Shown one piece after another: positions 1 to 10,109 of a stretch of 64,000 bases of DNA (the stretch's first letter is position 1; each line of letters opens with the position of its first letter). Made by a program: the position numbers and the translations under genes. The DNA is from Meandrina meandrites (Eukaryota; Cnidaria; Anthozoa; Scleractinia; Meandrinidae). The stretch covers positions 32,457,742-32,521,741 of the forward strand of contig OY855904.1 of assembly GCA_963693305.1 (NCBI GenBank). Direction: 5' to 3'. A model generated the notes under the pieces. It worked only from the letters and a program-made list of their open reading frames with translations. It was not told where the DNA came from and searched no databases.

Positions 1-726
1 ATTTCCATGTTTACTCGTATCAGTACTTTCGGAAGCTTCCGCTTGTGTTCGGATAATCCGAAGTTTTTGGTCAACACTTAAAAAATGGGTACAAGTTGTT
101 CCGTGGAGTTCGTCCGCCATTTCAGAACAATTTTTCTCACAGATCCATTGTTTTTCAAGCTGATCCGAGGATAGTTCGAGTTGCAACCCCGACCTGTTAA
201 GGATCAGCTCACATTCGCGCATCGTTCCTCTTAGCTGACTTACGTGACACGTTTGCAACTGGTCAGGGTTGATGTTATTCCTGTATCATGAATTCGAATT
301 AAATTCTACTTTTCCCCAAAATGCCCAAGACTTCATTCAAAACCCTTGCTAGCGGTTTTACGCATGAGGTTTCATGCGGACCTCTGAGGAAGCAGCATCA
401 CACTTGTACTCGATCGTTCAGCACTATAAATTGGAGGATGTCTTCCAAACACAAGCCCTAAAATCTGGGTTTTATTCTTAATAGCGGACTTGGAGAGTTC
501 ATTGACTGAAGTGTGAAGGAATTTATCTCGGAAGTAATGTTTCAAACGAAATGTTGCCATTGTCTCGAACTAGGGTTCGCTGCTAAGAGTCCGAATAGTT
601 GCCGTGCTCAAGTTTCGAAGGCAATACTTACTTGTTTGCTGGAGTTATTATGGAATTCAGCAGCCTGGAGATTGAAAAACTTCTCAAGGTGGATATAAGC
701 TCGAATAGCGAGGCAGGTAAGCTGTA
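1..726. repeat. Duplicated segment, copy 1 (pairs with 1576-2378)
   Basis: This stretch is repeated almost word for word at 1576-2378; both end in the same GCAGGTAAGCTGTATTAA. The copy at 1576 carries two small insertions (about 1856-1920 and near 2171). Copy 1 runs off the left edge of the window. Its right end abuts the TTAA-flanked palindrome at 731. On the minus strand it carries the same short open frame as copy 2 (see 1571-1831), but I recognise no protein in it. It is a local duplication or a dispersed repeat; which one cannot be told from one window. Confidence 0.8.
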
Positions 727-730
727 TTAA

Positions 731-806
731 TGGCCGTTTTTATACTAGAGACGCGTTACCCGTCTGGACGAGCTTCGGCAAACATTTTGCAAATCGTCCG
801 GTTATC

Positions 807-837
<31 letters not shown>

Positions 838-917
838 GTTACCCGTCTAGACGAGATACTTTTCGAAATGCGTCTTGAACGACGGATTTCCAAAAGTAGC
901 TCATCTAGACGGGTAAC

Positions 918-948
<31 letters not shown>

Positions 949-1024
949 GATAACCGGACGATTTGCAAAATGTTTGCCGAAACTCGTCCAGACGGGTAAC
1001 GCGTCTCTAGTATAAAAACGGCCA
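731..1024. mobile_element. 294-bp palindromic (foldback) MITE flanked by TTAA
   Basis: The element lies between TTAA at 727-730 and TTAA at 1025-1028. It starts TGGCCGTTTTTATACTAGAG and ends with the reverse complement, and the pairing continues almost to the centre near 878, so the whole element could fold into one hairpin. Short motifs such as GACGGGTAACGCGTCT recur inside each arm. The paralogous segment ending at 2378 has a single TTAA followed by unrelated sequence, so the left flank matches the junction. TTAA target duplication is known for the piggyBac and Kolobok transposon superfamilies; there is no coding capacity. Both strands show mirror-image open frames that only reflect the palindrome. 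Confidence 0.85.
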
Positions 1025-1028
1025 TTAA

Positions 1029-1119
1029 CCGCATTTCTGGTCTTCAACCGTTTTTCCTGCCGGAATGCAGTGGGTAATGGCAAGTGCGACGTGGCCGCCA
1101 GTATTTATCCGGCTTTTCA
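1029..1119. repeat. 91-bp direct repeat (pairs with 1436-1529) around an inserted block
   Basis: Positions 1029-1119 and 1436-1529 are nearly identical (both begin CCGCATTTCTGG and end GGCTTTTCAC). Between them is a 316-bp block rich in CGTGA words and ending near GGGGTATAGGGGACCCTC. The second copy runs straight on into the 1576-2378 duplicate. The block therefore sits between two copies of the same 91-94 bp of host sequence, much longer than a normal transposon target duplication. The CGTGA-rich content resembles the element at 17578-18039. Confidence 0.65.
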
Positions 1120-1575
1120 CGATTCGTGAATCACCTTGTTTTGCGTGACTAAATTACCAATTCTTTTAATGTTAAAGTAAATGTACATCTTTGATATCAA
1201 CTCTGTGAGCTATTTAGACATGATATGCAACAATGAAATCAAATTTCTGCGTTTTTTCGCATTCCGAGCGCAACAGTCTAAACAGGGATCGCCTTGATTT
1301 TTGCGTGAACGTGAAAACATTTTCGTTATTATTCGTGACGCGTGAAAAGGTCAAATATCTTATACGTGATTCAGTTTTGCAAAGGGGTATAGGGGACCCT
1401 CTACATAGTGCTGATTTCCCTTGACATGTCAGGATTAACCGCATTTCTGGTTTTCAACCGTTTTTCCTGCCGGAATGCAGTGGGTAATGGCAAGTGCGAC
1501 GTGGCCGCCAGTATTTATCTGGCTTTTCACACTCAGACATTGCTGTGGAACAGTTTTCCAGTTTGAAGAGTCAAT

Positions 1576-2378
1576 TTCCATGTTTACTCGTATCAGTACT
1601 TTCGGAAGCTTCCGCTTGTGTTCGGATAATCCGAAGTTTTTGGTCAACACTTAAAAAATGGGTACAAGTTGTTCCGTGGAGTTCGTCCGCCATTTCAGAA
1701 CAATTTTTCTCACAGATCCATTGTTTTTCAAGCTGATCCGAGGATAGTTCGAGTTGCAACCCCGACCTGTTAAGGATCAGCTCACATTCGCGCATCGTTC
1801 CTCTTAGCTGACTTACGTGACACGTTTGCAACTGGTCAGGGTTGATGTTATTCCTGCATTCAGAAAGCTATGATAACCTGGCCAGAGAGTCTTTAGTGAC
1901 AAAGTGCCCCCTCCCCGCTTTATCATGAATTCGAATTAAATTCTACTTTTCCCCAAAATGCCAAAGACTTCATTCAAAACCCTTGCTAGCGGTTTTACGC
2001 ATGAGGTTTCATGCGGACCTCTGAGGAAGCAGCATCACACTTGTACCCGATCGTTCAGCAGTATAAATTGGAGGATGTCTTCCAAATATAAGCCCTAAAA
2101 TCTGGGTTTGTTCTTAATAGCGGACTTGGAGAGTTCATTGACTGAAGTGTGAAGGAATTTATCTCGGAAGTAATGTTTCAATGGATTTTTAACACGAAAT
2201 GTTGCCATTGTTTCGAACTAGGGTTCGCTGCTAAGAGTCCGAATAGTTGCCGTGCTCAAGTTTCGAAGACAATACTTACTTATTTGCTGGAGTTATTATG
2301 GAATTCAGCAGCCTGGAGATTGAAAAACTTCTCAAGGTGGATATAAGCTCGAATAGCGAGGCAGGTAAGCTGTATTAA
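1576..2378. repeat. Duplicated segment, copy 2
   Basis: Second copy of the segment at 1-726. On the minus strand it contains an 86-codon open frame (1831 down to 1571) rich in Glu, Leu, Ser and Cys with a helical look, preceded by a possible splice acceptor (CCAG at about 1828). It could be a relic exon, but it matches no family I know, and its presence in both copies may simply reflect the duplication. Confidence 0.75.
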
Positions 2379-4212
2379 TGACAAAATCTGCTTGAGATAT
2401 GTTGATTTCGATACCGGCGAAAATATCGCAAATGCTTGTACATGTGCTGATACAAACGGACATAACTTTTAAAATACTGAAAACGTACATGGGATTTTGC
2501 ATATTTTTGCAGATGAAGGACGGCACTTTTCGGCTGTATAGGCTAGAGACATCAAGCAGGTGCCAAATTTGTAAAATTAGCTTCTAAATCTAGGCAATTT
2601 TCAGCCTTCGGTCGATATCGATTAGTAGTGTTCATAATATGGTCAATTTCGCCTTTCCAGATAAATTGAGGGGAAAATTGTAACTTTCATGAGAAACTAG
2701 AAAGGTTTATGAGCAAATTGATATAAAATTCGTGACCAGAAGATGCGAATGGAAAATTGTACAGTGTCACCAAAAAGGCCTATTTTTAAGTTTTCGAGTC
2801 GTTGCGACTGGCCCTGACAAGGGGAAATATTTAATGGCTCCTAACGCAGGCCGAAAATTATTTCGAATCAAACCAAATCTGTTTTAGTTCTTCCCTCGGT
2901 TAAGTCTTTCAGTTGACCGAGTTTCAGGCAAAATTATTTTTGACGCGAAATTGAGTGGGTGGATTTAACAGAGACCGCCTCTTAATTGAAACTATGCGCT
3001 GTTTAGTAACACCGAGGGCTCAAATTTTCATTGTGACGTCAGCATTCGGCCGTTGCTTGCTCGATAAGCCGAGCAGTTCGGCTCAAATCTGGTAATTTTT
3101 CGGTTTATAAGTGTTTTTAGAGCCATTTTCCACTGCAGAAGCCCCCAGGCTGGCATCATGAAGCTTGAATGGTGGGTAGAGGCAAACTTCTGAAAGAAAC
3201 CAGGAGTGAGAGATGATTTGACGGTGATTGGAACGCCAAAACTATATGTATGGAAACATGGTTGTTCATGAGTGAAGTTGTCTCTCTGGCCGTTCTGTGG
3301 CTGGATTCCAAGACCTACCAAGGCAGTTTGGACGAGATTTGACTTCTAAAGAATGCAATCGGTGCAATATTTTGCTGGTAGAATTGGCTGGCTCGACACT
3401 TATAAAAAACACATGAAATGGAGGTAGGTTGTGTTGCATGCCGCTGAAGTGTCTAATTTCTTAAGCATTCCTTTCGGTCAGGTATAGGAGAATCTGGGGG
3501 TTGGCAAGCATAGCTCCAATCGAATGGTAATTGTTCAGTCCGTTGAAGGTTTGATGGCAAATTTTCTTACTGAACGAAAAGTAGAAGGCTTGACGTCTGC
3601 TGTAAATGCAACATTTTAGATTTAGAATTGTTTTTTGATTAAAAAATTTGAAGGCAAAGATGTGTTTTTTGTTGTTTTCGAATGAAGTAGAAAATGAGCA
3701 TGTTTAGATTTCCTGCAGAACAAATAGCCATATGAAACGAAAAGCCTGAGCTGTAGCCAGTTAATTGGCTTTAAACGCTTCAAAATTTATCACTTTGTCG
3801 TAACAAGAGATTATTACTATCATATCTCCAGATCTGTGAAAGCTGCAAATTTTCAAAACATTGCTGGTGCTTTTCGTACAAATATGTACGATTGCCGGTT
3901 AAAGGGTTAAATTATACATTGTGTAATGTTTTTGCCGATCTCGTCGGATCTGATGCCTGTGTTTTTATGCAAATTTGTTCTCACTCGTTTTATTCTAGTC
4001 CTATATAGAAGGAAAATCTAACACTAAAAAATGTTGGTTTAATTCATTTCCAATTAGACATGAACAGTGTAACTGAAAATTAAATACATGATTTTATGGT
4101 TGACGGATCAATTGAAAGCAGAACATTACTTTTCCAAGTTAGGTACAAAGGTCTATTTTCAGCACGAATAGTACTTTTCAAAACAACTGAAATTTTGAAT
4201 ATGATTTACGCC
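2379..4212. other. No gene recognised
   Basis: AT-rich sequence with short random open frames only. A 97-codon minus-strand frame at 3028-3321 has no recognisable domain. No inverted repeats or tandem arrays were noticed. Confidence 0.5.
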
Positions 4213-4446
4213 AGAATTTAAGGGTGTTACTAATACCGGGAACGGGGAACGGGGAAACGGGAACGGGAGTCTGGGAACGAGTGTACAGCGGTAATCCTTA
4301 TGAGAATTCAAAATGGCGGACGAAAACACGGAAATAGAGTAAATATGTAGCTTACTGATAAAAGTAAATGTTTACTATTACTTAATTAGATTATTTTTAA
4401 CGCTAGGTTGCCTTTTGCAGTGTAATTAGACGATCTGCTTTTTTAA

Positions 4447-5104
4447 GGACGTTCGCGCTAATTGTTTTTGCGCATCATTACTGCGCACGTAATTCATGTC
4501 GCAACGTCGCGCCACGTCATGCATCAAGCGCGCGCGTTGAGAAAACTTTTCAAACAAATATAGCACAGATAGCCGTTGCGTTAACTTCGCTCGTAGTTTA
4601 ATTTCTCAAATGGTCGGTGACCCCCAAATTTTTTTTGATAGGCAGCTTTGTTTTTTGATTCTCGATAGATTGTTAAAAAATGAACAAAAAGACAATGTGG
4701 GAAGTTTAAAAATTTCTAATTTTTCCGCCCACGCGGCATCGAATCTTGCCCATCTTTCCACTGCCAGGCGAGTGCAAAGGTGATCACTTAATGGTTGGAT
4801 TTTCTTAAGGAACATCACCAGTTGAATCGATTTGCTTAATAGATCCACTTAAACAATATTTAAACAAGAAAATTGCATTTCATGGATTTATTCGCGATAT
4901 TTTTTGACAAACAGACACTGTCGCATGGTCAGAAACGAAGGCCAATTTTTAAGATCTTAGGGTGATCTTTCAGACATGTTATCTCCGAAACGAATTCGGT
5001 GACCCCCTAATTTTTTTACATTTCTGACATGAGTAACCCATGAACTCGCAGTGGTGAAAGTTTTAGAAAAAAGTCAATGTTAGAAGATTTTCGCGCGAAC
5101 GTCC
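4447..5104 (+). mobile_element. TTAA-flanked MITE, family with 8823-9478 (copy A), 658 bp
   Basis: Flanked by TTAA at 4443-4446 and 5105-5108. The termini are GGACGTTCGCGC and its reverse complement. Copy B at 8823-9478 is 656 bp and lies in the opposite orientation: the left 60 bp of A match the reverse complement of the right end of B (GGACGTTCGCGCTAATTGTT, then a shared TTACTGCGCACGTAATTC). Internal runs such as GTCGGTGACCCCCAAATTT are also shared. No coding potential. It is nested inside the Mutator-like element, so it arrived later. Confidence 0.85.
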
Positions 5105-5433
5105 TTAAGCGTATGAAGTGTAGAGCCCAACATCGTTGCCAGGGATGTCGATAATGGATGGTGCTTACACAAATAAGGCAGAGTTAACAGAGTTAAATAA
5201 GGCAGTCGTATAGGAAACTAAATAAAAAGCAAATTTATTCAAAGAATTCAATGTGAAGAGCTGCTTAACGAGCTAATAATTACCATTGAACAACGTTAGC
5301 AGATTGTCTTGTTTGTGCGAATACAAATTTGCTTCCTAATAACCCAACAGATTAACGCAAAGTAACATTAGGAAATACAAGTTGCATTATATATTTGTAT
5401 CGAAGAAAATAGTAAACAGTATAGAAATGAAAC

Positions 5434-5718
5434 ATGGAAAGAACTTTTAAATGCTTCATTTTAGTCAATTGTCTTCTTTGGAACGCCCTGAAGAACATGC
5501 TAAAATACGAAGGATATAAGGTTTACCAACCCAGGTTGAAATTACTTTTCTTTGTCGTAAATAGCATTTTCCTTCTTGGACAATGTTCTTCATTTCATTT
5601 AATCTACACAATCACCCGCTGGCACATCACGTTGTTCGTGTTTGCTATGTTCCTTCATATTTCCGGCTGGGATCTCTACGTTGGCAGCACTATTGTTGGC
5701 GGTCCCTTGCTGTCTTGA
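5434..5718 (+). CDS. Hypothetical 94-aa hydrophobic protein inside the Mutator-like element
   Basis: An ATG-initiated open frame of 94 codons with two hydrophobic stretches (about residues 36-50 and 63-78) and aromatic and Cys residues, ending in TGA. It does not resemble a Mutator transposase (no zinc-finger or DDE motifs). Mutator-like elements are known to capture host gene fragments, so it may be a piece of a membrane-protein exon, or a chance frame. I do not recognise it. Confidence 0.2.
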   Translation: MERTFKCFILVNCLLWNALKNMLKYEGYKVYQPRLKLLFFVVNSIFLLGQCSSFHLIYTITRWHITLFVFAMFLHISGWDLYVGSTIVGGPLLS

Positions 5719-6356
5719 GTCACATTAAGACCACTGTTTACGCTGCATCAATCACATCCAAGAGAAATTGATCCAATAGCCAACGCTCAAGTTAAAATCA
5801 TGTAAAACCATTCAATAAATCCTAAACCTATCCTGCTGATCGAGTGTTCAGAATTAGTTTCCAGACCCTTTTCCGTGATTTGGTCCGCCATTTTGAATTC
5901 TTATACGGATTACCGCTGTACACTCGTTCCCAGACTCCCGTTCCCCGTTCCCCGTTCCCCTTTCCCGGTATTAGTAACACCCAGAATTTAACGTAAAAGT
6001 TGTACCAGCCTCGAATCTAATTTCTTTGGCGACTTTTTTAATTGCTAATTAAATTATCTTTATTTTGAGAACGACATGTAATTGAATTCCGTAAATTCGA
6101 CTCCTCGCTGTTGTGATAAAACAAAATGGATGTTTGCTGTTCTTTTAAGTCATTAGCTTGCGGTCAGTGCTTGGCCTTTGATCGCAGAGACAGACAGCAG
6201 TCTATGGACATAGTCCCACTGCTATCATGCACTAAAAATAAAACACAGCACTCGATCTGGTCAAGTCACACTGTGTCACACTGTGTCACGCCCAGGGTAG
6301 GAGTACGTGTAAATTTCTAGCACTAGGAAAGATTTATGCTATGTTGATTCTTCAGA

Positions 6357-6920
6357 TTCGCGGCCGCTTTTTTCGCTCGCCCCAACTACAGAGACAGTCT
6401 CCCCCCTTTTTTTCCTCACTCGCCCGCTTTTTTCGCTCGCCCCAACTACCGAGACAGTCTCCTCCCTTTTTTCCTCACTCGCCCGCTTTTTTCGCCTGCC
6501 CCAACTACCGAGACAGTCTCCCCCCTTCTTTTCCTCACTCGCCCGCTTTTTTCGCTCGCCCCAACTACCGAGACAGTCTCCCCTCTTTTTTCCTCACTCG
6601 CCCGCTTTTTTCGCCTACACCAACTACCGAGAGTCTCCCCCGTTTTTTTCCTCGCTCGCCCCCAACTACCGAGATTCTCCCCCCCCCCCCCTTTTTTTCC
6701 TCGATCGCCCGCTTTTTTCGCTCCCCCCTAAATACCGAGATTCTCCCCCCTTTTCTTCCTCGCCCGCCCGGTTTTTTCGCTCGCCCAAACTACCGAGAGT
6801 CTCCCCCATTTTTTCCTCTCTCGCCCGCTTTCTTCGCTCGCCCCCAACTACCGAGAGAGTCCTCCCTTTTTTTCTCGCTCGCCCGCTTTTTTCCTCGCTC
6901 GCCCCAAACTACCGAGAGCC
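6357..6920. repeat. Polypyrimidine minisatellite, about 61-bp unit x 10
   Basis: Ten tandem units share the core CAACTACCGAGA followed by a C/T-rich tract and CTCGCCCGCTTTTTTCGC. Core spacing is 61 bp in the first units and about 42-66 bp later, with the later units more divergent. The plus strand is overwhelmingly C and T. A 198-codon open frame across it (Arg, Phe, Ser, Pro and Gln repeats) is a by-product of the unit length, not a protein gene. Such homopyrimidine mirror-like tracts can adopt triplex (H-DNA) structure. Confidence 0.9.
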
Positions 6921-6929
6921 TGGAACAGG

Positions 6930-8818
6930 CTAAGTGAAAACCTGCAAAGCAGTTGTTCGTTTTCCACCCAGAGAATTGAGAAATCCATTTTATTAGCATT
7001 TGACCGAGATCATTATTACGTATTGCCTAAGTTGGATTCGTAGGTGCTTTTTCCTACATACATATTTTGAAACTCCACCCCGCAAGTCACTCCACGCCCC
7101 ACCCCCCTCGACCTGTGACATTCCACAGTCCTGCTGGCTTCATCCCATCCCGTCCCACTCATTTTAAGTACAAAAGTTCGCCATCCTCCGAAAATTGGCT
7201 AAGAATTTATAAGGACGTTTCGCATAGAGAAAATTGCCCTTACGCAACTGAAACAGCTATCTGTGGAGAGCCGGATCAAAAGGACCAGAGAAAACGAGCG
7301 GCGAAGAAAAGGGGCCTTTCGTTTCCTAAAAAGGGGGGTGAGGGCGGAATGTAGTTGTCACCGATTTCATGACAAGAAAGTTCCGTTGTTTTAAAACAAA
7401 AGGGAAGAACTGGTCCTCTTCCTCTCCACTAGATACACCAGTGATTGCAGTTCATGTCCACAAATGCAATGTGTTTATCTAGCGAACGTACAGTACTAGA
7501 AGACCCTCGAACAGAAATGACACTAGACCAAAAAATATCCCTAGAATGATCATGCAACGAATGAAGTGAAACTGGGGATTTTTTTACATGTGTACCACGT
7601 ATAAATGAAACGCAAACAAATTTTCGATGTCATATAATATTTTTATTAATCGTGTGCTGTGCTGTGTGACTATCCGACCTTTCGTCATTGTTTTATTTTA
7701 CTTTATTTTATTTTTTTGCCGACGCCGAGCGCTATGAATTCGCTAAACAGATCGTTAATATTTCATATCGTTATTACAGACAGTGAAATCCACCCTAAAA
7801 CAATTTGTTACTAATTTTAGTGTGGGGAACCACTGAGAATAGGTTAGTTGTCAATCGTCTAAATCGGCCATTTGTATGAGTCAGAATGAGTGGTTTATCG
7901 TCGTATGAAAAATAGTATAAAAAAAACTCGTCAAGCTGTCTTCTTAATAGTACTTAATTATTAAAGGTAAATACACTTCGTGTGGACAAAACATCGTACA
8001 TGTTTATCTAATTCAAATTTCAACTGAAGAAAAGTAAACAGTACTTAGCTAGCCGCGGGAAAAGAACCACCTTAAAGATAGATCCAAATTCGTTATAAAT
8101 TATTAAAGTAAAAGTATCTACAATAAGAGGGTGATATCTATTCGTTTTCCAATATTATTGCCGAATCTCACTCCAAACTTGAAACTCCGCCTCAGGAATT
8201 GTGACCAGCCGTGTCACGCAATTGTTTACACTTCAAACAACAGATTTTCGGCAAAATTAGTGATAAACACAGGCCAAAGCGGGCCACTGAAAACCATCTC
8301 CCCAGAGAGTTTTTTTGATATTATAGCAGATGGGTGTATAGTTTATCTACAGAAAGTATTTTTACGATATTTAAAGTTATCGCCCATAGAAAAAATGGCA
8401 ATGTTTTACTGTATAATTTCGCTTGCGACACATTTGCAAATTTAGTCTGTCAGTTTTGGCTCGTTTCGGGCTCAAAACTAAACTCGATTTGTTTTATTTT
8501 TCACTAAGTCATACAATGAAGACCTGAAAAAATTATAAATATCACTGGAAGATTCATAAACAGCTGTAGTACAATGCGCGAGACGATCAAATTTTCACAA
8601 AATTCAGTCTAACCGGAAGTGGATTTTGAGCCCAAACGGGGCGAAATCGTTTTTTTTTTTTGCATATTTCTACGAAAGGAAGCTGTATCAGGACAAACTA
8701 ACTGCAGTCCGTTTAGTTTCTCACTAGGACCTATCTTTGTGCAAAATATGAGCGAAATCGATTTTTCGACTTGTGCCGCCGAAAGTCGATTTTAGTCGAC
8801 TTTTGTAGAAAGCGGCAC
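6930..8818. other. No gene recognised
   Basis: Contains an ATTTTA-type low-complexity patch near 7690-7720 and only short, unconvincing open frames (for example 7067-7354 and 8131-8445). No splice-bounded exon or inverted repeat was noticed. Confidence 0.5.
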
Positions 8819-8822
8819 TTAA

Positions 8823-9478
8823 GGACGTTCGCGCGAAAATTTTCTAGTCGATAGATTTTTCTAAAATTTTTACTGAGGACGGATAATGAGTTACTTGTGT
8901 CAGAAATACAAAAAAAGTGGGGGTCACTGACTTCGTTTCAGAGATAAAGTCTGTAGAAAACTTCCCTGATTTCGAAAAATTGGCGCACGCAATTTCGCAC
9001 GGCTTTCAAGGTTTGTAGTTTAAATTATCGATGATGAGAAAACTGAGGCAAACGATTTTGGGGATATTTTGAAGAAGTGCGTCTGTTGCGTAAATAATTT
9101 TAAGTGTTGCCATCTTTTATGCAAAACTTAGCCTTGGAAGAGGCATTTGAACCCGTCGTAAGACAAAACGAAAAGATCAAAAAGCGGAATTCGAACGTGC
9201 GTGGGGCAAAAAAAATCAACCTTTTAATCGATAGATTTTTTTCATTTTCTCACAAAACGTAGATAATCGTTAACAAAAGTGATCTGTTAAGAAAAAAGTA
9301 GGGATCACCGACCATTTAAGCGAGCAAACTGCAAGCGAAGTTATCGCAACGGCTACTCACCCTATATTTGTTTGGAAAGTTTCCTCAGCGCGCGCGTTTG
9401 ATGTATGACGTGGCGTAGCGTTGCGACAGGAATTACGTGCGCAGTAAGGATGCGCATAAACAATTAGCGCGAACGTCC
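8823..9478 (-). mobile_element. TTAA-flanked MITE, copy B, 656 bp
   Basis: Flanked by TTAA at 8819-8822 and 9479-9482, with termini GGACGTTCGCGC and the reverse complement. It is the inverted partner of 4447-5104. The sequence right of it, beginning with the TTAA itself (TTAAGAATTTAAACGCG), is found again at 13073 with a single TTAA and no element, which supports the right boundary exactly. The left flank does not match there, so the duplication begins at or near this junction. Confidence 0.85.
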
Positions 9479-10088
9479 TTAAGAATTTAAACGCGTCCAT
9501 CAAGGTCAATTTACGCGTCAGTTAGTTTCAAATGTTTTCTTCATATCCTTAGGTACAACCTAGTTTCACTGGTAAAGAAATTGTTGCACAAAAAGGCAAT
9601 ATTTCTAGATTCTTTAATGTATCGCGTGATCAGCGCGCTAAGCACAACATACTTCCTCGGCAATGCGTATTTGGGTCAGAGTCAAGGGCACTTAACACTT
9701 CAGTGGGTTTTGAAGTATTTTGATAATATCAGTTGGGTACAAATATGAAGAAAGACTCAAGAAAAAACCATAGGTAAACCAAATATCAGTGTGGAGGAAC
9801 TTGTTGCACAAACAAGCGATAGTTCTTGATCCCTTTCATGTTACGTGATCAGAACTACGCAAGTAATTAGTCTGCTTTAAAGCAGAAAGTCACAAAGTTC
9901 ATCCTTGACAATGACAACAATGCGTGTATTTTGGTCTGAGACAAGGTCATTTTTCTTAACACATCAGTGGGGTTTGAAGTGCTTCGTGTATGTAAATTAA
10001 GAACGTCAATCAAGGAAGCACCATGCATATGCTCAACCTAATATAAGTGTGAAGGATCCCGTTATAACATATCAATCCTGTTTGCCTC
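9479..10088. repeat. Duplicated locus, copy 1, left part
   Basis: Nearly identical to 13073-13705. Copy 1 resumes at 12824-12952, which matches 13706-13835. Copy 1 therefore equals copy 2 plus an extra 2.7 kb (about 10089-12823) that carries the cupin gene. Differences between copies are scattered substitutions and small indels. The segment has no convincing coding sequence of its own. Confidence 0.85.
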
Positions 10089-10109
10089 TCCCTAGAGTCA
10101 CGCCACAGA

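Larger units (their letters stand above)
4222..5982. mobile_element. Mutator-like (MULE-type) non-autonomous DNA transposon, 1761 bp
   Basis: The termini are inverted repeats of about 100 bp. The left end begins GGGTGTTACTAATACCGGGA and continues with GGGGAAC-type short tandem repeats, then GGAACGAGTGTACAGCGGTA and AAAATGGCGGAC. The right end is the reverse complement. Both sides carry the same 9 bp, AGAATTTAA (4213-4221 and 5983-5991). Long terminal inverted repeats plus a 9-bp target duplication are the hallmark of the Mutator superfamily. No transposase is present. The interior holds a second, TTAA-flanked element (4447-5104) and a 94-codon open frame (5434-5718). The repeats inside the terminus are typical of subterminal transposase-binding arrays. 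Confidence 0.85.

Noticed and set aside
730..1034. Mirror-image open frames on both strands
   Set aside because: They are produced by the palindrome; neither has a plausible protein.
6341..6937. 198-codon Pro/Phe/Arg/Ser-rich open frame
   Set aside because: It is a translation of the minisatellite; it has no start context and no conservation beyond the repeat.
7067..7354. 95-codon open frame, Lys/Arg-rich at the end
   Set aside because: No domain, low-complexity Pro/Ser start, and no splice or polyadenylation context.
8131..8445. 104-codon open frame
   Set aside because: No recognisable motif; composition like the surrounding intergenic DNA.
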